DNA of 64,000 bases from an uncultured Pseudomonadota bacterium (lineage in GTDB: Bacteria > Pseudomonadota > Gammaproteobacteria > Steroidobacterales > Steroidobacteraceae). The translations under genes were made by a program, and so were the position numbers. Positions within the stretch are counted from its first letter, which is position 1. The number at the start of each line of letters is the position of its first letter. The notes under the pieces were generated by a model. It ran no database searches and was not told the origin of the DNA. It saw nothing but the letters and a program-made list of their open reading frames with translations. Below, piece after piece: positions 44,030-54,217 of this stretch. Location: positions 177,537 to 241,536 of the forward strand of contig CAILZL010000018.1 in assembly GCA_903838705.1 (NCBI GenBank). Direction: 5' to 3'.

Positions 44030-44755
44030 CTACAGTCTGAAGTCTTGACCCAAGTACACCTCACGGACCTGCTGATTAGCAAGGATTTCTTCAGCACTTC
44101 CGCTCGCAATGAGTACTCCGGCACTAATAATGTATGCGCGCTGACATATTCCCAGAGTTTCGCGTACGTTGTGGTCGGTTATCAGTACGCCGATATTGCG
44201 TGCCGCCAGGTGTTTGATGATGCGCTGGATATCAATGACCGAAATCGGATCAACTCCCGCAAACGGTTCATCCAGCAGGATGAAGCGAGGTTCGGCAGCC
44301 AGTGCCCGTGCGATTTCGACCCGCCTGCGTTCGCCACCCGACAGACTTTGCCCGAGGCTGTCGCGAATATGCGCGATATGCAGCTCTTCCAGCAACTGCT
44401 CCAGTTGTTGCTGGCGCTGTGCCTTGTTGAGTTCCTTGCGCAGTTCCAGTACGCCGAGAATGTTTTCAGCCACACTCAGCTTCCGGAATACCGAGGCCTC
44501 CTGCGGCAGGTAACCCAGTCCGAGGCGGGCGCGCGCATGAACCGGCAATTTAGAAATGTCCCGGTCATCTATGAAGATACGGCCGGCATCACACGCGACA
44601 AGGCCGACCAGCATATAGAAAGCGGTGGTCTTGCCGGCGCCATTAGGGCCGAGAATTCCCACCACTTCACCGCTGCCAATGCGCAGTGACAGGTCCTTCA
44701 CGACCGGGCGCGACTTATATCGTTTGGCCAGATGTTCGGCGCGCAGTTCACTCAT
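44030..44755 (-). CDS. lptB: LPS export ABC transporter ATP-binding protein LptB
   Basis: 241 residues. Walker [23 protein letters not shown]-loop [14 protein letters not shown], signature [15 protein letters not shown], Walker [17 protein letters not shown], switch His in [12 protein letters not shown]. With LptFG (elsewhere) it extracts LPS from the inner membrane into the LptC-A-D bridge. Overlaps lptA by 4 nt (ATGA). Confidence 0.97.
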   Translation of the reverse strand: MSELRAEHLAKRYKSRPVVKDLSLRIGSGEVVGILGPNGAGKTTAFYMLVGLVACDAGRIFIDDRDISKLPVHARARLGLGYLPQEASVFRKLSVAENILGVLELRKELNKAQRQQQLEQLLEELHIAHIRDSLGQSLSGGERRRVEIARALAAEPRFILLDEPFAGVDPISVIDIQRIIKHLAARNIGVLITDHNVRETLGICQRAYIISAGVLIASGSAEEILANQQVREVYLGQDFRL

Positions 44756-45405
44756 GGCTGGCGGAGACCGGGATTGTTTTTACTGGCAGTACTGCTGCTT
44801 GCGGCGCTGGTGCCGGGTGTGATGGTGATATGAACCCGCTCGCCTTGTTGTTCATCCGGGCTGGCCAGTACTCGCTGATTGTTAATGTCGTACACCACCG
44901 CCCGGCCTTTGAATTCATTCTGTCCGTACCTGATCCATGCGTTGATGCGCAGGCGTACGCTGTTGTTTTGCAGGAAGTAGTCAATCAGCTCGGCCCGGCC
45001 CTGTGCCTTAAGCTGCGGGTTGGCATTGTTCTGTTCAAAAGTAGCGGGCTGACCGGTGATATGCAGTTCAGTGATCCTGTTCTGTACAAAGTTGACTGTG
45101 GCACTGTCGGCGGTTGAGCTTCCCTGCGGAGTTGAGATGCGCACATTGCCGGCAAAGGTCCACTCGCTGTCATCGAAGTTCAGGCCTTTGGCCAGACCCA
45201 TATCCGCCTGTATTTCATAGCCGGTCTGCCAGATACGCACCTTTGGCAACTTTATCTGTTTGGTGATCGCATCGACTTCGGTGCCCGCTGATTCCAGATG
45301 GATCTCGCCAGCGGTGGATTTCAGTTCAGCACTGTGCACGGAGTGGCAAGTCAGCAGGGCCAGCACCACAGCGCATGTTGCGGGCAGAGGTGCCAGATCA
45401 CTCAT
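44752..45405 (-). CDS. lptA: LPS transport periplasmic protein LptA
   Basis: 217 residues from ATG 45405, which overlaps the lptC end by 8 nt and gives a proper signal peptide ([27 protein letters not shown]); the track start at 45432 is alternative. OstA/LptA jellyroll domain: [80 protein letters not shown]. It forms the periplasmic bridge carrying LPS to LptD. The C-terminus is Ser/Thr/Ala-rich and unstructured. Confidence 0.94.
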   Translation of the reverse strand: MSDLAPLPATCAVVLALLTCHSVHSAELKSTAGEIHLESAGTEVDAITKQIKLPKVRIWQTGYEIQADMGLAKGLNFDDSEWTFAGNVRISTPQGSSTADSATVNFVQNRITELHITGQPATFEQNNANPQLKAQGRAELIDYFLQNNSVRLRINAWIRYGQNEFKGRAVVYDINNQRVLASPDEQQGERVHITITPGTSAASSSTASKNNPGLRQP

Positions 45406-45964
45406 CAGTTTTTTCAGCCAGAAATTTGCCATGAACTTGAGAGTTTAACTGTAGCTTCTGGCGCTTCATATCGTATTTGAGACCGATGCCAGAGAGTTTT
45501 TGCTGATCCAGCACGAAATCAACCTCGCCGGGCGCGGTGGCCAGATAGTTCTCTGTATCAATGCTGAGCTCTGCTGTGCGGATTTCCGGACGCAGCAAGC
45601 GTTCATCTTCCGTACGGATGAAGACATTGCCAGTAAAGTGAACGATTTTCGCGCTTGCCGGTAGCTGGCCCTGGTCGGCAGTCAGAATCCACGGGGTGGC
45701 GTCCTCGCTACGATAATTCACCATGACTTGCTGCAGGGTGATGCTGTTATCAGTCATATTCTGGTTGATTCGTGCTGCCTGCAGTTTCAGTCGCGGGTTG
45801 CCGTCCTTGCCCGTTTCGATGATGGTTGCCTGATTCAGATAGTACCCGGGTTGCGCTGGTGCTTTTACCTCACTGAGTTCGTCACCGCTCTGGCGTGCGA
45901 CCAGAATGTATCCTGCCATTGCGGCGGCGATCGTGGTGGTGGCAAGGGTCGAGCGCCATTGCAT
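45398..45964 (-). CDS. lptC: LPS export ABC transporter periplasmic protein LptC
   Basis: 188 residues with one N-terminal membrane anchor (TTTIAAAMAGYILVARQ) and an OstA-like LptC domain: ETGKDGNPRLKLQAARINQNMTDNSITLQQVMVNY, ADQGQLPASAKIVHFTGNVFIRTEDE and LDQQKLSGIGLKYDM. Receives LPS from LptBFG and passes it to LptA. Begins 2 nt after the kdsC stop. Confidence 0.93.
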   Translation of the reverse strand: MQWRSTLATTTIAAAMAGYILVARQSGDELSEVKAPAQPGYYLNQATIIETGKDGNPRLKLQAARINQNMTDNSITLQQVMVNYRSEDATPWILTADQGQLPASAKIVHFTGNVFIRTEDERLLRPEIRTAELSIDTENYLATAPGEVDFVLDQQKLSGIGLKYDMKRQKLQLNSQVHGKFLAEKTDE

Positions 45965-45966
45965 CG

Positions 45967-46500
45967 TCAGTTGCCAGGCTGTCCGGCAGATTGCGCCTGC
46001 AGGATCAGGTCACAGACCTCACGTGCCGCACCCATCCCGCCAGCAAACTGGGTCACATAGTGTGCAGCTGCACGGGCAGCCGGATGTGCATCCGCTACAG
46101 CGACGGCCAGATGCGCCATTCTGAACATGGGAATGTCGGGTGTGTCATCGCCCATGCAGGCGATGCAATCAGCATTGATTTGCAGTATTTTCAGCAGATC
46201 CAGCAATGCGGCCTGCTTGTCCTGAATGCCTTGTCTGACATGCAGTACACCCAGTTCGTTCATGCGTGTGTTGACAGCTAACGAATTGCGACCGGAAATG
46301 ATGGCAACCTGTATGCCTGCTTTCAGTAGCTGCACGATGCCTGCGCCATCTCTTACATGGAAGGCTTTAAGTGCTTCACCTTCAGTATTGAAGTAGAGGC
46401 GGCCATCGGTGAGCACCCCATCCACATCAAGCACCAGCAGGCGGATAGCTGCGGCGCGTGCCGTGATTGAATCAGCATGGGAGGAGTGTGGGTTGCTCAC
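45967..46500 (-). CDS. kdsC: 3-deoxy-D-manno-octulosonate 8-phosphate phosphatase
   Basis: 177-residue HAD phosphatase without cap domain. HAD motif I LLVLDVDGVLTDGRLYFN (DVDGV), substrate segment FHVRDGAGIVQLLKAGIQVAIISGRNS with motif II Ser, Lys in KQAALLDLL and motif III CMGDDTPDIPM. Start is GTG 46500 overlapping the kdsD stop by 4 nt. Removes phosphate from KDO-8-P to make KDO for lipid A inner core. Confidence 0.96.
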   Translation of the reverse strand: MSNPHSSHADSITARAAAIRLLVLDVDGVLTDGRLYFNTEGEALKAFHVRDGAGIVQLLKAGIQVAIISGRNSLAVNTRMNELGVLHVRQGIQDKQAALLDLLKILQINADCIACMGDDTPDIPMFRMAHLAVAVADAHPAARAAAHYVTQFAGGMGAAREVCDLILQAQSAGQPGN

Positions 46501-47480
46501 ATGACACCTGCGCGCAGTAGATCATGAACGTTAAGTGCACCGACCAGAAAACCATGTTCATCAACCACCGGCAATGCAGTGATCTTGTGAGTATCCATCA
46601 GATGGACGGCAGCTGCGGCCAGCATGCGCGGGGTGGCACTCTTGGGATTGGCGGTCATCACTTCACCGATCAGTGTGGCATGCAGGTCAATCTGTCTGTC
46701 CAGTGCGCGTCGCAAGTCTCCATCAGTGAAAACACCCAGAAGGTAATTGCGCTCGTCCACTACCGCTGTCATGCCCAGACCTTTGCGACTCATTTCAAGT
46801 AAGCCTTCGCGCAACAGGGTATCGGGCGTAACTAGCGGCAGTTTGGTGCCGGTGTGCATCACGTCTTCTACGTAGAGCAGCAGGCGGCGCCCCAGTGAAC
46901 CACCGGGATGCGAACGGGCAAAGTCTTCTTCAGTAAAGCCGCGAGCTTCCAGTACCGCCACAGCCAGCGCATCACCCAGCGCCAGGGTTGCGGTGGTACT
47001 GGCGGTGGGCGCCAGGTTCAAGGGGCAGGCTTCGCTCACCACGCTGACATCCAGTGTGGTGCTGGCGGCGCGACCCAGTGTCGAGTCGGGTCGGCCTGTC
47101 AATGCAATCATGGGAATACCCAGTCTTTTGATGACCGGCAGGATGGTAACCAGCTCGTCAGTCTCGCCGGAATTGGAGATCGCCAGTACCACGTCCTGCC
47201 GGGTGATCATGCCGATATCACCATGACTGGCTTCGGCTGGATGCACAAAGAATGCGGGAGTGCCGGTGCTGGCAAAGGTGGCGGCAATCTTGTTTCCGAC
47301 ATGACCTGATTTGCCCATGCCGGATACCACCAGCCGGCCCTTGCATTCCAGAATCAGCTGACATGCATCCGTGAAGCTTCCATTCAGCCGTGAAATGAGT
47401 GCGCTCACGGCTTCCGCTTCGGTGCTGAGTACGGTCCGCCCGCGGGCCAGGATTCGTTGTGGGTCAAAGCTGGGTTTCAT
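46497..47480 (-). CDS. kdsD: D-arabinose 5-phosphate isomerase
   Basis: 327 residues. SIS domain with LVVSGMGKSGHVGNKIAATFASTGTPAFFVHPAEASHGDIG and ISNSGETDELVTILP, followed by the APTASTTATLALGDALAVAVLEARGF stretch, then two CBS domains (about 205-325) with HTGTKLPLVTPDTLLREGLLEMSRKGLGMTAVVDE and VHLMDTHKITALPVVDEHG. Makes arabinose-5-P for KDO synthesis. First gene of kdsD-kdsC-lptCAB-rpoN-hpf. No calcium/proton antiporter (yrbG) precedes it. Confidence 0.96.
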   Translation of the reverse strand: MKPSFDPQRILARGRTVLSTEAEAVSALISRLNGSFTDACQLILECKGRLVVSGMGKSGHVGNKIAATFASTGTPAFFVHPAEASHGDIGMITRQDVVLAISNSGETDELVTILPVIKRLGIPMIALTGRPDSTLGRAASTTLDVSVVSEACPLNLAPTASTTATLALGDALAVAVLEARGFTEEDFARSHPGGSLGRRLLLYVEDVMHTGTKLPLVTPDTLLREGLLEMSRKGLGMTAVVDERNYLLGVFTDGDLRRALDRQIDLHATLIGEVMTANPKSATPRMLAAAAVHLMDTHKITALPVVDEHGFLVGALNVHDLLRAGVM

Positions 47481-47565
47481 TCACACATGATAACCCGTTA
47501 TGCAGGAGCATCAGCACTCTCGTTCGCACTGGAAACGGACGGGCTGTAAACGGTAGCCATAGGCG

Positions 47566-48414
47566 ATGAATACCGCTATTGTGGAAGCCGGCAGTTGTTT
47601 CATGAATCAGCACCCGGTCATTACCATGCCAGACTCAGACACCCCCCGACGCTCTGTTCTTCCGTTGCGCGCTTCCGGGATGCTGCTTTGCCTGATGCTG
47701 ATGTGCGGGCTGGCGATGGCAGTTAATTCATTAAAAGATGGCAGCACGGCTCAGACCAGCGAGTTTCAATTCATCCGTCTGCACTATAACAATCATCCAC
47801 AATTTATCAGCTCCAGAAATAACTGGTTGACCGACACGCCTGGTGCAGACCTTCATTTCCTGGGCGGGGTGAAGCGCCTGACCCGCATTGATACCACTGA
47901 TGACAGCGTGGGGCTGCCGGTGATGGATGACAGATTATTTGACTATCCCTTTATTTACGCAGTTGAAGTCGGTCATTGGGGTCTTAATGATGCCGAGGCG
48001 CAGCGGTTACGTGACTACCTGCTCAGAGGCGGCTTTCTGGTTGTCGACGACTTTCACGGCACGCAGGAATGGGCGGTCTTTACCGAATCAATGCAGAAAG
48101 TATTTCCCGATCGTCCCATTGTTGAGCTCACAGATAAGGACGCGGTGTTCCATGTGCTTTTCGATGTAGATCAGCGCGTACAGATTCCCAATGTGCGGGG
48201 CGCTATGAACGGTCAGACCTGGGAAAAAGATGGCTATACGCCACACTGGCGTGGGATTTTTGATGATGATGGGCGGCTGATGGTGGCCATCAACTTCAAT
48301 ATGGATCTGGGCGATGCCTGGGAACACGCGGACAATCCTCAATATCCTGAACCTCTGACCCGGCTTGCCTATCATTTTGGCATCGACTACATCCTGTACT
48401 CGATGACGCATTAA
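47566..48414 (+). CDS. DUF4159 domain-containing protein
   Basis: 282 residues. After a hydrophobic N-terminal helix (RASGMLLCLMLMCGLAMAVNS), the DUF4159 domain is seen: FQFIRLHYNNHPQFISSRNNWLTDTPGADLHFLGGVKRLT, DYPFIYAVEVGHWGLNDAEAQRLRDYLLRGGFLVVDDFHG and VPNVRGAMN. Later ATGs (47602) could also start it and would place the hydrophobic helix nearer the N-terminus. Relatives often sit with DUF58/MoxR/von Willebrand membrane-complex genes; here it stands alone and divergent from kdsD. Function unknown. Confidence 0.85.
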   Translation: MNTAIVEAGSCFMNQHPVITMPDSDTPRRSVLPLRASGMLLCLMLMCGLAMAVNSLKDGSTAQTSEFQFIRLHYNNHPQFISSRNNWLTDTPGADLHFLGGVKRLTRIDTTDDSVGLPVMDDRLFDYPFIYAVEVGHWGLNDAEAQRLRDYLLRGGFLVVDDFHGTQEWAVFTESMQKVFPDRPIVELTDKDAVFHVLFDVDQRVQIPNVRGAMNGQTWEKDGYTPHWRGIFDDDGRLMVAINFNMDLGDAWEHADNPQYPEPLTRLAYHFGIDYILYSMTH

Positions 48415-48422
48415 AGGTGCAG

Positions 48423-48452
48423 GCTGTCAGGCTGGGCATATAACCTGACAGC
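48423..48452. terminator. Hairpin after the DUF4159 gene
   Basis: GCTGTCAGG and CCTGACAGC form a 9-bp stem with a 12-nt loop, 8 nt after the stop. No T-run follows directly. A shorter hairpin with a T-tail, AGCCC-CCTC-GGGCT-TTT (48524-48540), lies just before the ibaG start and may be the effective stop. Confidence 0.5.
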
Positions 48453-48556
48453 TGTGAAGCTCTGTCGGACTTATCTCGACAACACAAAGCCCTGGTGAAT
48501 CTTTTATCATTGCTGCCCCTTTCAGCCCCCTCGGGCTTTTCCAGACAAGGCCGGCC

Positions 48557-48810
48557 ATGAGTCCCCAAGAAGTTGAACAATTGATCCGCACCGGTATGCC
48601 CGGTGCGCAGGTGAAGGTTGAGTCCGACGATGGCACGCACTTTTCAGCGGTTATCGTCAGTGAAGAGTTTGCCGGTAAACGTACCTTGCAGCGCCATCAG
48701 CGGGTCTATGCAACGCTGGGCAGACTGATGGGCAATGAAATCCATGCTCTGACCATGCAGACACATACCGCCGAAGAATGGCGAGCCCTGCAACAAGCTA
48801 CACAGCAGCA

Positions 48811-48814
<4 letters not shown>
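48557..48814 (+). CDS. ibaG: BolA-family protein IbaG (YrbA)
   Basis: 85 residues, BolA-like fold: MSPQEVEQLIRTGMPGAQVKVESDDGTHFSAVIVSEEFAGKRTLQRHQRVYATLGRLMGNEIHALTMQTHT in pieces of the standard pattern, with the conserved His in the QRHQRVY motif and a Cys-less loop (THF). IbaG binds 2Fe-2S clusters with monothiol glutaredoxin and takes part in acid stress. Immediately upstream of murA, the conserved ibaG-murA pair; the mla transport genes that precede it in many relatives are absent. Confidence 0.94.
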
Positions 48815-50101
<1,287 letters not shown>

Positions 50102-50362
50102 ATTTCAGGCGGTTTTATACGCACTGGACGGGTAACGCGCTGACTGTCTGTGGGGCAGAGCGCGAAGTGACAGGTCAGCCAAAGCGTTTACTGATAACAA
50201 AATGACGGAAATTATTTTGCCGGACCTGTCCGGCGCTTCTAAGGGCGAGGCTCTGTATGTGTATAATGTGCAATTCCTTGAATCTTTGTCATCCTGTGGT
50301 TCGGCTTGCGAGGCCGAGTTGAGCCCGGGCAGGCGCGGCATTGTTATTTTCCGGAGTTTTGG
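50102..50362 (+). promoter_or_regulatory. murA-petA intergenic region with candidate petABC promoter
   Basis: A perfect 7-bp inverted repeat GCCGGAC-CT-GTCCGGC (50219-50234) without T-tail follows murA. A consensus -10 TATAAT lies at 50262-50267, with no good -35 at 17 nt. CGGAG before ATG 50363 is the petA ribosome-binding site. The opposite-strand ORF 50105-50833 in the track is a shadow. Confidence 0.45.
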
Positions 50363-50962
50363 ATGAGCGCAGAAGCTGATCAAGTTGATGGGGGGCGGCG
50401 GCATTTCCTGCTGGTAGCCACCTCTGCTGTAGGTGCGGTAGGCGCAGTGGCTACAGCCGTTCCATTTCTGGCTTCGTGGCGCCCTAGCGCCCGCGCCAAG
50501 GCATTGGGTGGACCGGTTGAGGCCGACATCAGCAAGCTGCAGGTGGGCGAATTGATGAAAGTGGAGTGGCGCGGTCAGGCCATCTACGTCGTTCGGCGTT
50601 CGGAAGCCATGATCGCGAAGCTGGCTTCCAACAAAGCCAACCTGCGCGATCCGGATTCCGCAGAATCCGATCAACCCGACTTCGCCAAGAACGAGGCGCG
50701 TGCACTCAAACCGGAATACCTGGTGTTGGTGGGCGTATGTACCCATCTGGGCTGTGCGCCACTGGGCAAGTTTGAACCGGGTGACGCAACAGTTGCCGCA
50801 GACTGGCCGGGCGGTTTTTATTGCCCCTGCCACGGTTCCAAATTTGATCTGGCGGGGCGCGTCTTCAAGGACGTGCCAGCACCGCTTAATCTGACTGTGC
50901 CGCCGTACTCGTTCGGCCCGAACAACACGCTGATCATTGGCGTTGCTACGGGAGCTGCCTGA
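50363..50962 (+). CDS. petA: Ubiquinol-cytochrome c reductase iron-sulfur (Rieske) subunit
   Basis: 199 residues from ATG 50363 behind CGGAG; the track adds 19 unsupported residues. Tat-like twin-arginine signal anchor GGRRHFLLVATSAVGAVGAVATAVPF. The 2Fe-2S ligands are in CTHLGCAP and CPCHGSKFD, with the Pro loop PAPLNLTVPPY after them. ESDQPDFAKNEARAL is the region typical of proteobacterial bc1 Rieske proteins. First gene of petABC; its stop overlaps petB (TGATG). Confidence 0.96.
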   Translation: MSAEADQVDGGRRHFLLVATSAVGAVGAVATAVPFLASWRPSARAKALGGPVEADISKLQVGELMKVEWRGQAIYVVRRSEAMIAKLASNKANLRDPDSAESDQPDFAKNEARALKPEYLVLVGVCTHLGCAPLGKFEPGDATVAADWPGGFYCPCHGSKFDLAGRVFKDVPAPLNLTVPPYSFGPNNTLIIGVATGAA

Positions 50963-52215
50963 TGTCTACTGCCGATACTCAAAACAAAGTAGGAACCACC
51001 GGCCTGCTGGGCTGGATTGATGCACGTTTCCCGCTCACCAAGATGATGCGTGAGCATGTTACCGAGTACTACGCACCGAAGAACTTCAACTTCTGGTACT
51101 ACTTCGGTTCGCTGGCGCTGGTTGTGCTGGTGCTGCAGATTGTGTCCGGCATTTTCCTGACCATGAACTACAAGCCTTCAGCAGAAGGCGCCTTTGCCTC
51201 TGTTGAATACATCATGCGTGATGTCGACTGGGGCTGGCTGATCCGCTACATGCACTCCACCGGCGCATCGGCGTTTTTCATTGTGGTGTACCTGCACATG
51301 TTCCGCGGCCTGATTTATGGTTCCTACAAGAACCCGCGCGAATTGCTGTGGATCTTCGGCATGCTGATCTATCTGTGTCTGATGGCAGAAGCCTTCATGG
51401 GTTATTTGCTACCGTGGGGCAACATGTCCTACTGGGGTGCGCAGGTGATCACCTCTCTGTTCGGTGCGATTCCTTACGTAGGTACGTCGCTGCTGGAATG
51501 GATTCGCGGTGATTACTATATTTCTGATATCACGCTGAATCGTTTCTTTGCTCTGCATGTCATTGCTCTGCCGCTGGCGCTGGTGTTCCTGGTGGTGGCT
51601 CATATTCTTGCCCTGCACGAAGTGGGCTCCAACAATCCGGATGGTGTCGAGATCAAGAAGAAGAAAGGTGCGGATGGTAAGCCACTTGATGGCATCCCAT
51701 TCCATCCTTACTACACAGTTAAAGACCTGATGGGTTTTGTGGCATTTGCCATTGTCTTTGCACTGATTGTGTTCTTCGCTCCTACAGTGGGCGGCTACTT
51801 CCTTGAAGCAGCCAACTTCGATCCAGCCAATCGACTGCAAACGCCTGAACATATCGCCCCGGTGTGGTACTTCACTCCTTACTACGCCATCCTGCGCGCC
51901 ATTCCCAACAAGCTGTTTGGTGTCATCGGGATGGGTGCGGGCGTGATGATTTTCTTCTTCCTGCCCTGGCTGGATCGCAGTCCGGTGAAGTCCATCCGCT
52001 ATCGTGGCGGCTTGTATAAAACCTTCATTGGTATTTTTGTAATCAGCTTCCTGATGCTCGGTTATCTCGGCCTGCATCCGGCAACTACCACTAATACCTA
52101 TCTGTCACGAGTCTTCTCGATTCTGTATTTTGCGTTCTTTATTCTGATGCCGTGGTACAGCAAGGTAGACAGGACCAAACCGGTTCCGGATCGGGTGACT
52201 TTTCATGCTCACTAA
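50962..52215 (+). CDS. petB: Ubiquinol-cytochrome c reductase cytochrome b subunit
   Basis: 417 residues with eight transmembrane helices. Heme ligand histidines are in WLIRYMHSTGASAFFIVVYLHMFRGL and FALHVIALPLALVFLVVAHILALHEVGSNNPDG. The quinol-oxidation motif appears as PVWYF in APVWYFTPYYAILRAIP, a variant of PEWYF with Val for Glu. GYLLPWGNMSYWGAQVIT is also conserved. Overlaps petC by 11 nt. Core of complex III, moving electrons from ubiquinol to cytochrome c. Confidence 0.97.
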   Translation: MSTADTQNKVGTTGLLGWIDARFPLTKMMREHVTEYYAPKNFNFWYYFGSLALVVLVLQIVSGIFLTMNYKPSAEGAFASVEYIMRDVDWGWLIRYMHSTGASAFFIVVYLHMFRGLIYGSYKNPRELLWIFGMLIYLCLMAEAFMGYLLPWGNMSYWGAQVITSLFGAIPYVGTSLLEWIRGDYYISDITLNRFFALHVIALPLALVFLVVAHILALHEVGSNNPDGVEIKKKKGADGKPLDGIPFHPYYTVKDLMGFVAFAIVFALIVFFAPTVGGYFLEAANFDPANRLQTPEHIAPVWYFTPYYAILRAIPNKLFGVIGMGAGVMIFFFLPWLDRSPVKSIRYRGGLYKTFIGIFVISFLMLGYLGLHPATTTNTYLSRVFSILYFAFFILMPWYSKVDRTKPVPDRVTFHAH

Positions 52216-52999
52216 TTTCAACTCATCCATGATGCAAGCAGTGCAGTTACAACAGCGTATGAAGTCAGTAGCAAGGCTGGTACTTATCTGTGCTTTTCTG
52301 AGCACCGCAGTGCATGCCAACGAAGGTGGCTACGAGAAAGCGAATAACGATGTCAGCAACAAGGCATCGTTGCAGCGTGGTGCGCGTAACTTCGTGAACT
52401 ACTGTTCCGGTTGTCATTCGGCCAAGTACGTGCGTTTCAATCGTCTGGCAGTTGATCTGGACCTGACCGATGCGCAGGTAACGCAGAACCTGATTTTCAA
52501 CGGCGGCAAAATCACCGATACCATGACCAACAACATGTCGGAAGCGGATGCAGCTGCATGGTTTGGCAAGGCGCCACCGGATCTGTCGCTGATTGCCCGC
52601 GCTCGCGGAACAGATTATCTGTATGCCTTCCTTAAGTCCTTCTATCTCGACCCTTCAAGGCCCACCGGCATGAACAATACCGTTCTGGCCAGTGCCGCCA
52701 TGCCCAATGTGCTGTGGGAGCTGCAGGGTATACAGAAGGCTGTGTATGAAGGCGAGAGCAGTGCTGATGGCAAGAGTGTCGAGAAGCACTTCAAGGGATT
52801 TGAGCTGGTGACCAAGGGCAAACTCACGCCGGAAGAATACAACGAGTTTGTGCGTGACACCGTCAACTTCCTTGACTACATCGGCGAACCCAAGCAACTG
52901 GAACGCCGCGGACTGGGGTTCCGCGTGGTGGGTTTCCTGCTGGTTTTGTTCCTGCTGGCCTATGCGCTCAAGCAGGAATACTGGAAAGATATCAAGTGA
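52205..52999 (+). CDS. petC: Ubiquinol-cytochrome c reductase cytochrome c1 subunit
   Basis: 264 residues. A later ATG at 52259 gives a cleaner signal peptide (MKSVARLVLICAFLSTAVHANEG) and may be the start. Heme c site CSGCHSAKYVRFNRL. Axial-Met region YLDPSRPTGMNNTVLASAAMPNVLWELQG. C-terminal membrane anchor GLGFRVVGFLLVLFLLAYALKQEYWKDIK. Completes the bc1 operon; followed by a strong terminator at 53006-53039. Confidence 0.96.
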   Translation: MLTNFNSSMMQAVQLQQRMKSVARLVLICAFLSTAVHANEGGYEKANNDVSNKASLQRGARNFVNYCSGCHSAKYVRFNRLAVDLDLTDAQVTQNLIFNGGKITDTMTNNMSEADAAAWFGKAPPDLSLIARARGTDYLYAFLKSFYLDPSRPTGMNNTVLASAAMPNVLWELQGIQKAVYEGESSADGKSVEKHFKGFELVTKGKLTPEEYNEFVRDTVNFLDYIGEPKQLERRGLGFRVVGFLLVLFLLAYALKQEYWKDIK

Positions 53000-53005
53000 T
53001 GCACT

Positions 53006-53039
53006 GGCGTTGAATCCGTACAGGGTTCAACGCCGTTTT
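53006..53039 (+). terminator. Intrinsic terminator of petABC
   Basis: GGCGTTGAATCC pairs with GGGTTCAACGCC (one T-G pair, 12-bp stem, loop GTACA), then GTTTTC. It starts 7 nt after the petC stop, so sspAB has its own promoter. Confidence 0.85.
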
Positions 53040-53067
53040 CATCTATCAAGCAACCCCTTACTTAATC

Positions 53068-53077
53068 ATAACTATCC
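53068..53077 (+). promoter_or_regulatory. Recurrent 5'-UTR motif ATAACTATCC, copy 3
   Basis: Ends 12 nt before the sspA ATG, the same spacing as for murA and the TonB receptor. Here it is followed by AGGGCG instead of GGAG. Confidence 0.5.
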
Positions 53078-53089
53078 AGGGCGCTTCCC

Positions 53090-53695
53090 ATGATGACGCT
53101 CTTTTCCAATCCTAAGGATCTGCAAAGCCATCGCGTGCGTTTTGTGCTGGCTGAAAAAGACGTGTCCCTCGACGTTGTCGATGTGGATGGACAGGCTTTG
53201 CCGAAAGATCTGCTGGAACTGAATCCCTATCAGAGCCTGCCCACCATGGTGGAGCGTGATCTGGTGCTGTTCGAGTCGCGCATCATCATTGACTATCTGG
53301 ATGAGCGTTATCCCCATCCGCCGCTGATGCCCATTGATCCAATCAGTCGTGCCCGTTTCAGATTGACCCTGTATCGACTGGAGCGTGACTGGTATTCACT
53401 GGCAGCGGATATCGAGCAGACAACAGATCGCAAGCGCGCTGAAGAAGCTCGCAAGACTTTGCATGATGTGATTCTCGCTAATGTCGACGTGTTCCGCTCG
53501 CAACCTTATTTTCAATCTGCTGAATTCACACTGGTAGATGCGACTATTGCGCCCGTGTTATGGCGCTTGCCCAGCTGGGGCATCAAGTTACCATCCGAAC
53601 AGGCTGCACCGGTTTTCCAGTATGAACGGAGGGTGTGCCTGCGACCTGCCTTCCGGCGCAGCTTGTCATGGGCCGAGCGGGCAATGCGTTCATGA
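53090..53695 (+). CDS. sspA: Stringent starvation protein A
   Basis: 201 residues of GST fold without glutathione chemistry. N-terminal thioredoxin-like half: LFSNPKDLQSHRVRFVLAEKDV, NPYQSLPTMVERDLVLFESRIIIDYLDERYPHPPLMP; C-terminal helical half: FTLVDATIAPVLWRLPSWGIKLP. The PHPP loop is the SspA signature. SspA binds RNA polymerase holoenzyme with sigma-70 and controls stationary-phase and acid-stress genes. Overlaps sspB by 4 nt (ATGA). Two tandem ATGs begin the frame. Confidence 0.95.
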   Translation: MMTLFSNPKDLQSHRVRFVLAEKDVSLDVVDVDGQALPKDLLELNPYQSLPTMVERDLVLFESRIIIDYLDERYPHPPLMPIDPISRARFRLTLYRLERDWYSLAADIEQTTDRKRAEEARKTLHDVILANVDVFRSQPYFQSAEFTLVDATIAPVLWRLPSWGIKLPSEQAAPVFQYERRVCLRPAFRRSLSWAERAMRS

Positions 53696-54141
53696 CTCAG
53701 CAAGATCCTTCACCCATGAGTTCCCGTCGCCCCTATCTTGTGCGCGCCATGCATGAGTGGATGACAGATAACCACCAGACTCCTCATATTGTGGTGGATG
53801 CATCATTAGCAGGTCTGGAGATACCGCGGCAGTTTGTTCAGGATGGCAAAATCATCCTCAATATCAGTTTCACTGCCACTCAGAATCTCAACATGAGCAA
53901 TGAACGCATCGAATTCAATGCGCGCTTTGGCGGCCACACTCATCATGTTGTGGTGCCGATGCATGCACTGCTGGGTATCTATGCGCGGGAAAGCGGACAG
54001 GGCATGATCTTTGGCGAATCAGAAACACCGCCGCCACAAACTACGCCGCCTGATACCCCACCAGATACACCTTCAGCCAGTAGTGATGCTGCAGGCAAGC
54101 CTGCCCCGCGCGGTCGTGCGCAGTTAAAGGTAGTCAAGTAG
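53692..54141 (+). CDS. sspB: ClpXP protease specificity-enhancing factor SspB
   Basis: 149 residues from ATG 53692 overlapping the sspA stop; the track start at 53635 lies within sspA. Folded SspB domain with RRPYLVRAMHEWMTDNHQTPHIVVDA, ILNISFTATQNLNMSNERIEFNARFGG and VPMHALLGIYARESGQGMIF. A Pro/Thr/Ser-rich linker leads to the C-terminal ClpX-binding motif RAQLKVVK. Delivers ssrA-tagged peptides to ClpXP. Confidence 0.95.
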   Translation: MTQQDPSPMSSRRPYLVRAMHEWMTDNHQTPHIVVDASLAGLEIPRQFVQDGKIILNISFTATQNLNMSNERIEFNARFGGHTHHVVVPMHALLGIYARESGQGMIFGESETPPPQTTPPDTPPDTPSASSDAAGKPAPRGRAQLKVVK

Positions 54142-54217
54142 TCCCCGTCGGGAATGCAAGCCGGGAAGGCTTTGTTGTTTGGTTTGGTAGCACGTCGATG
54201 TGGCATGGGTAACGGAA

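Noticed and set aside
47566-47601. Strong claim for either DUF4159 start
   Set aside because: Neither ATG 47566 nor 47602 has a clear Shine-Dalgarno, so the longer form was kept without weight.
50105-50833. 242-residue minus-strand ORF over the murA-petA gap and petA
   Set aside because: Mostly antisense to the Rieske gene, with no recognisable domain or ribosome-binding site.
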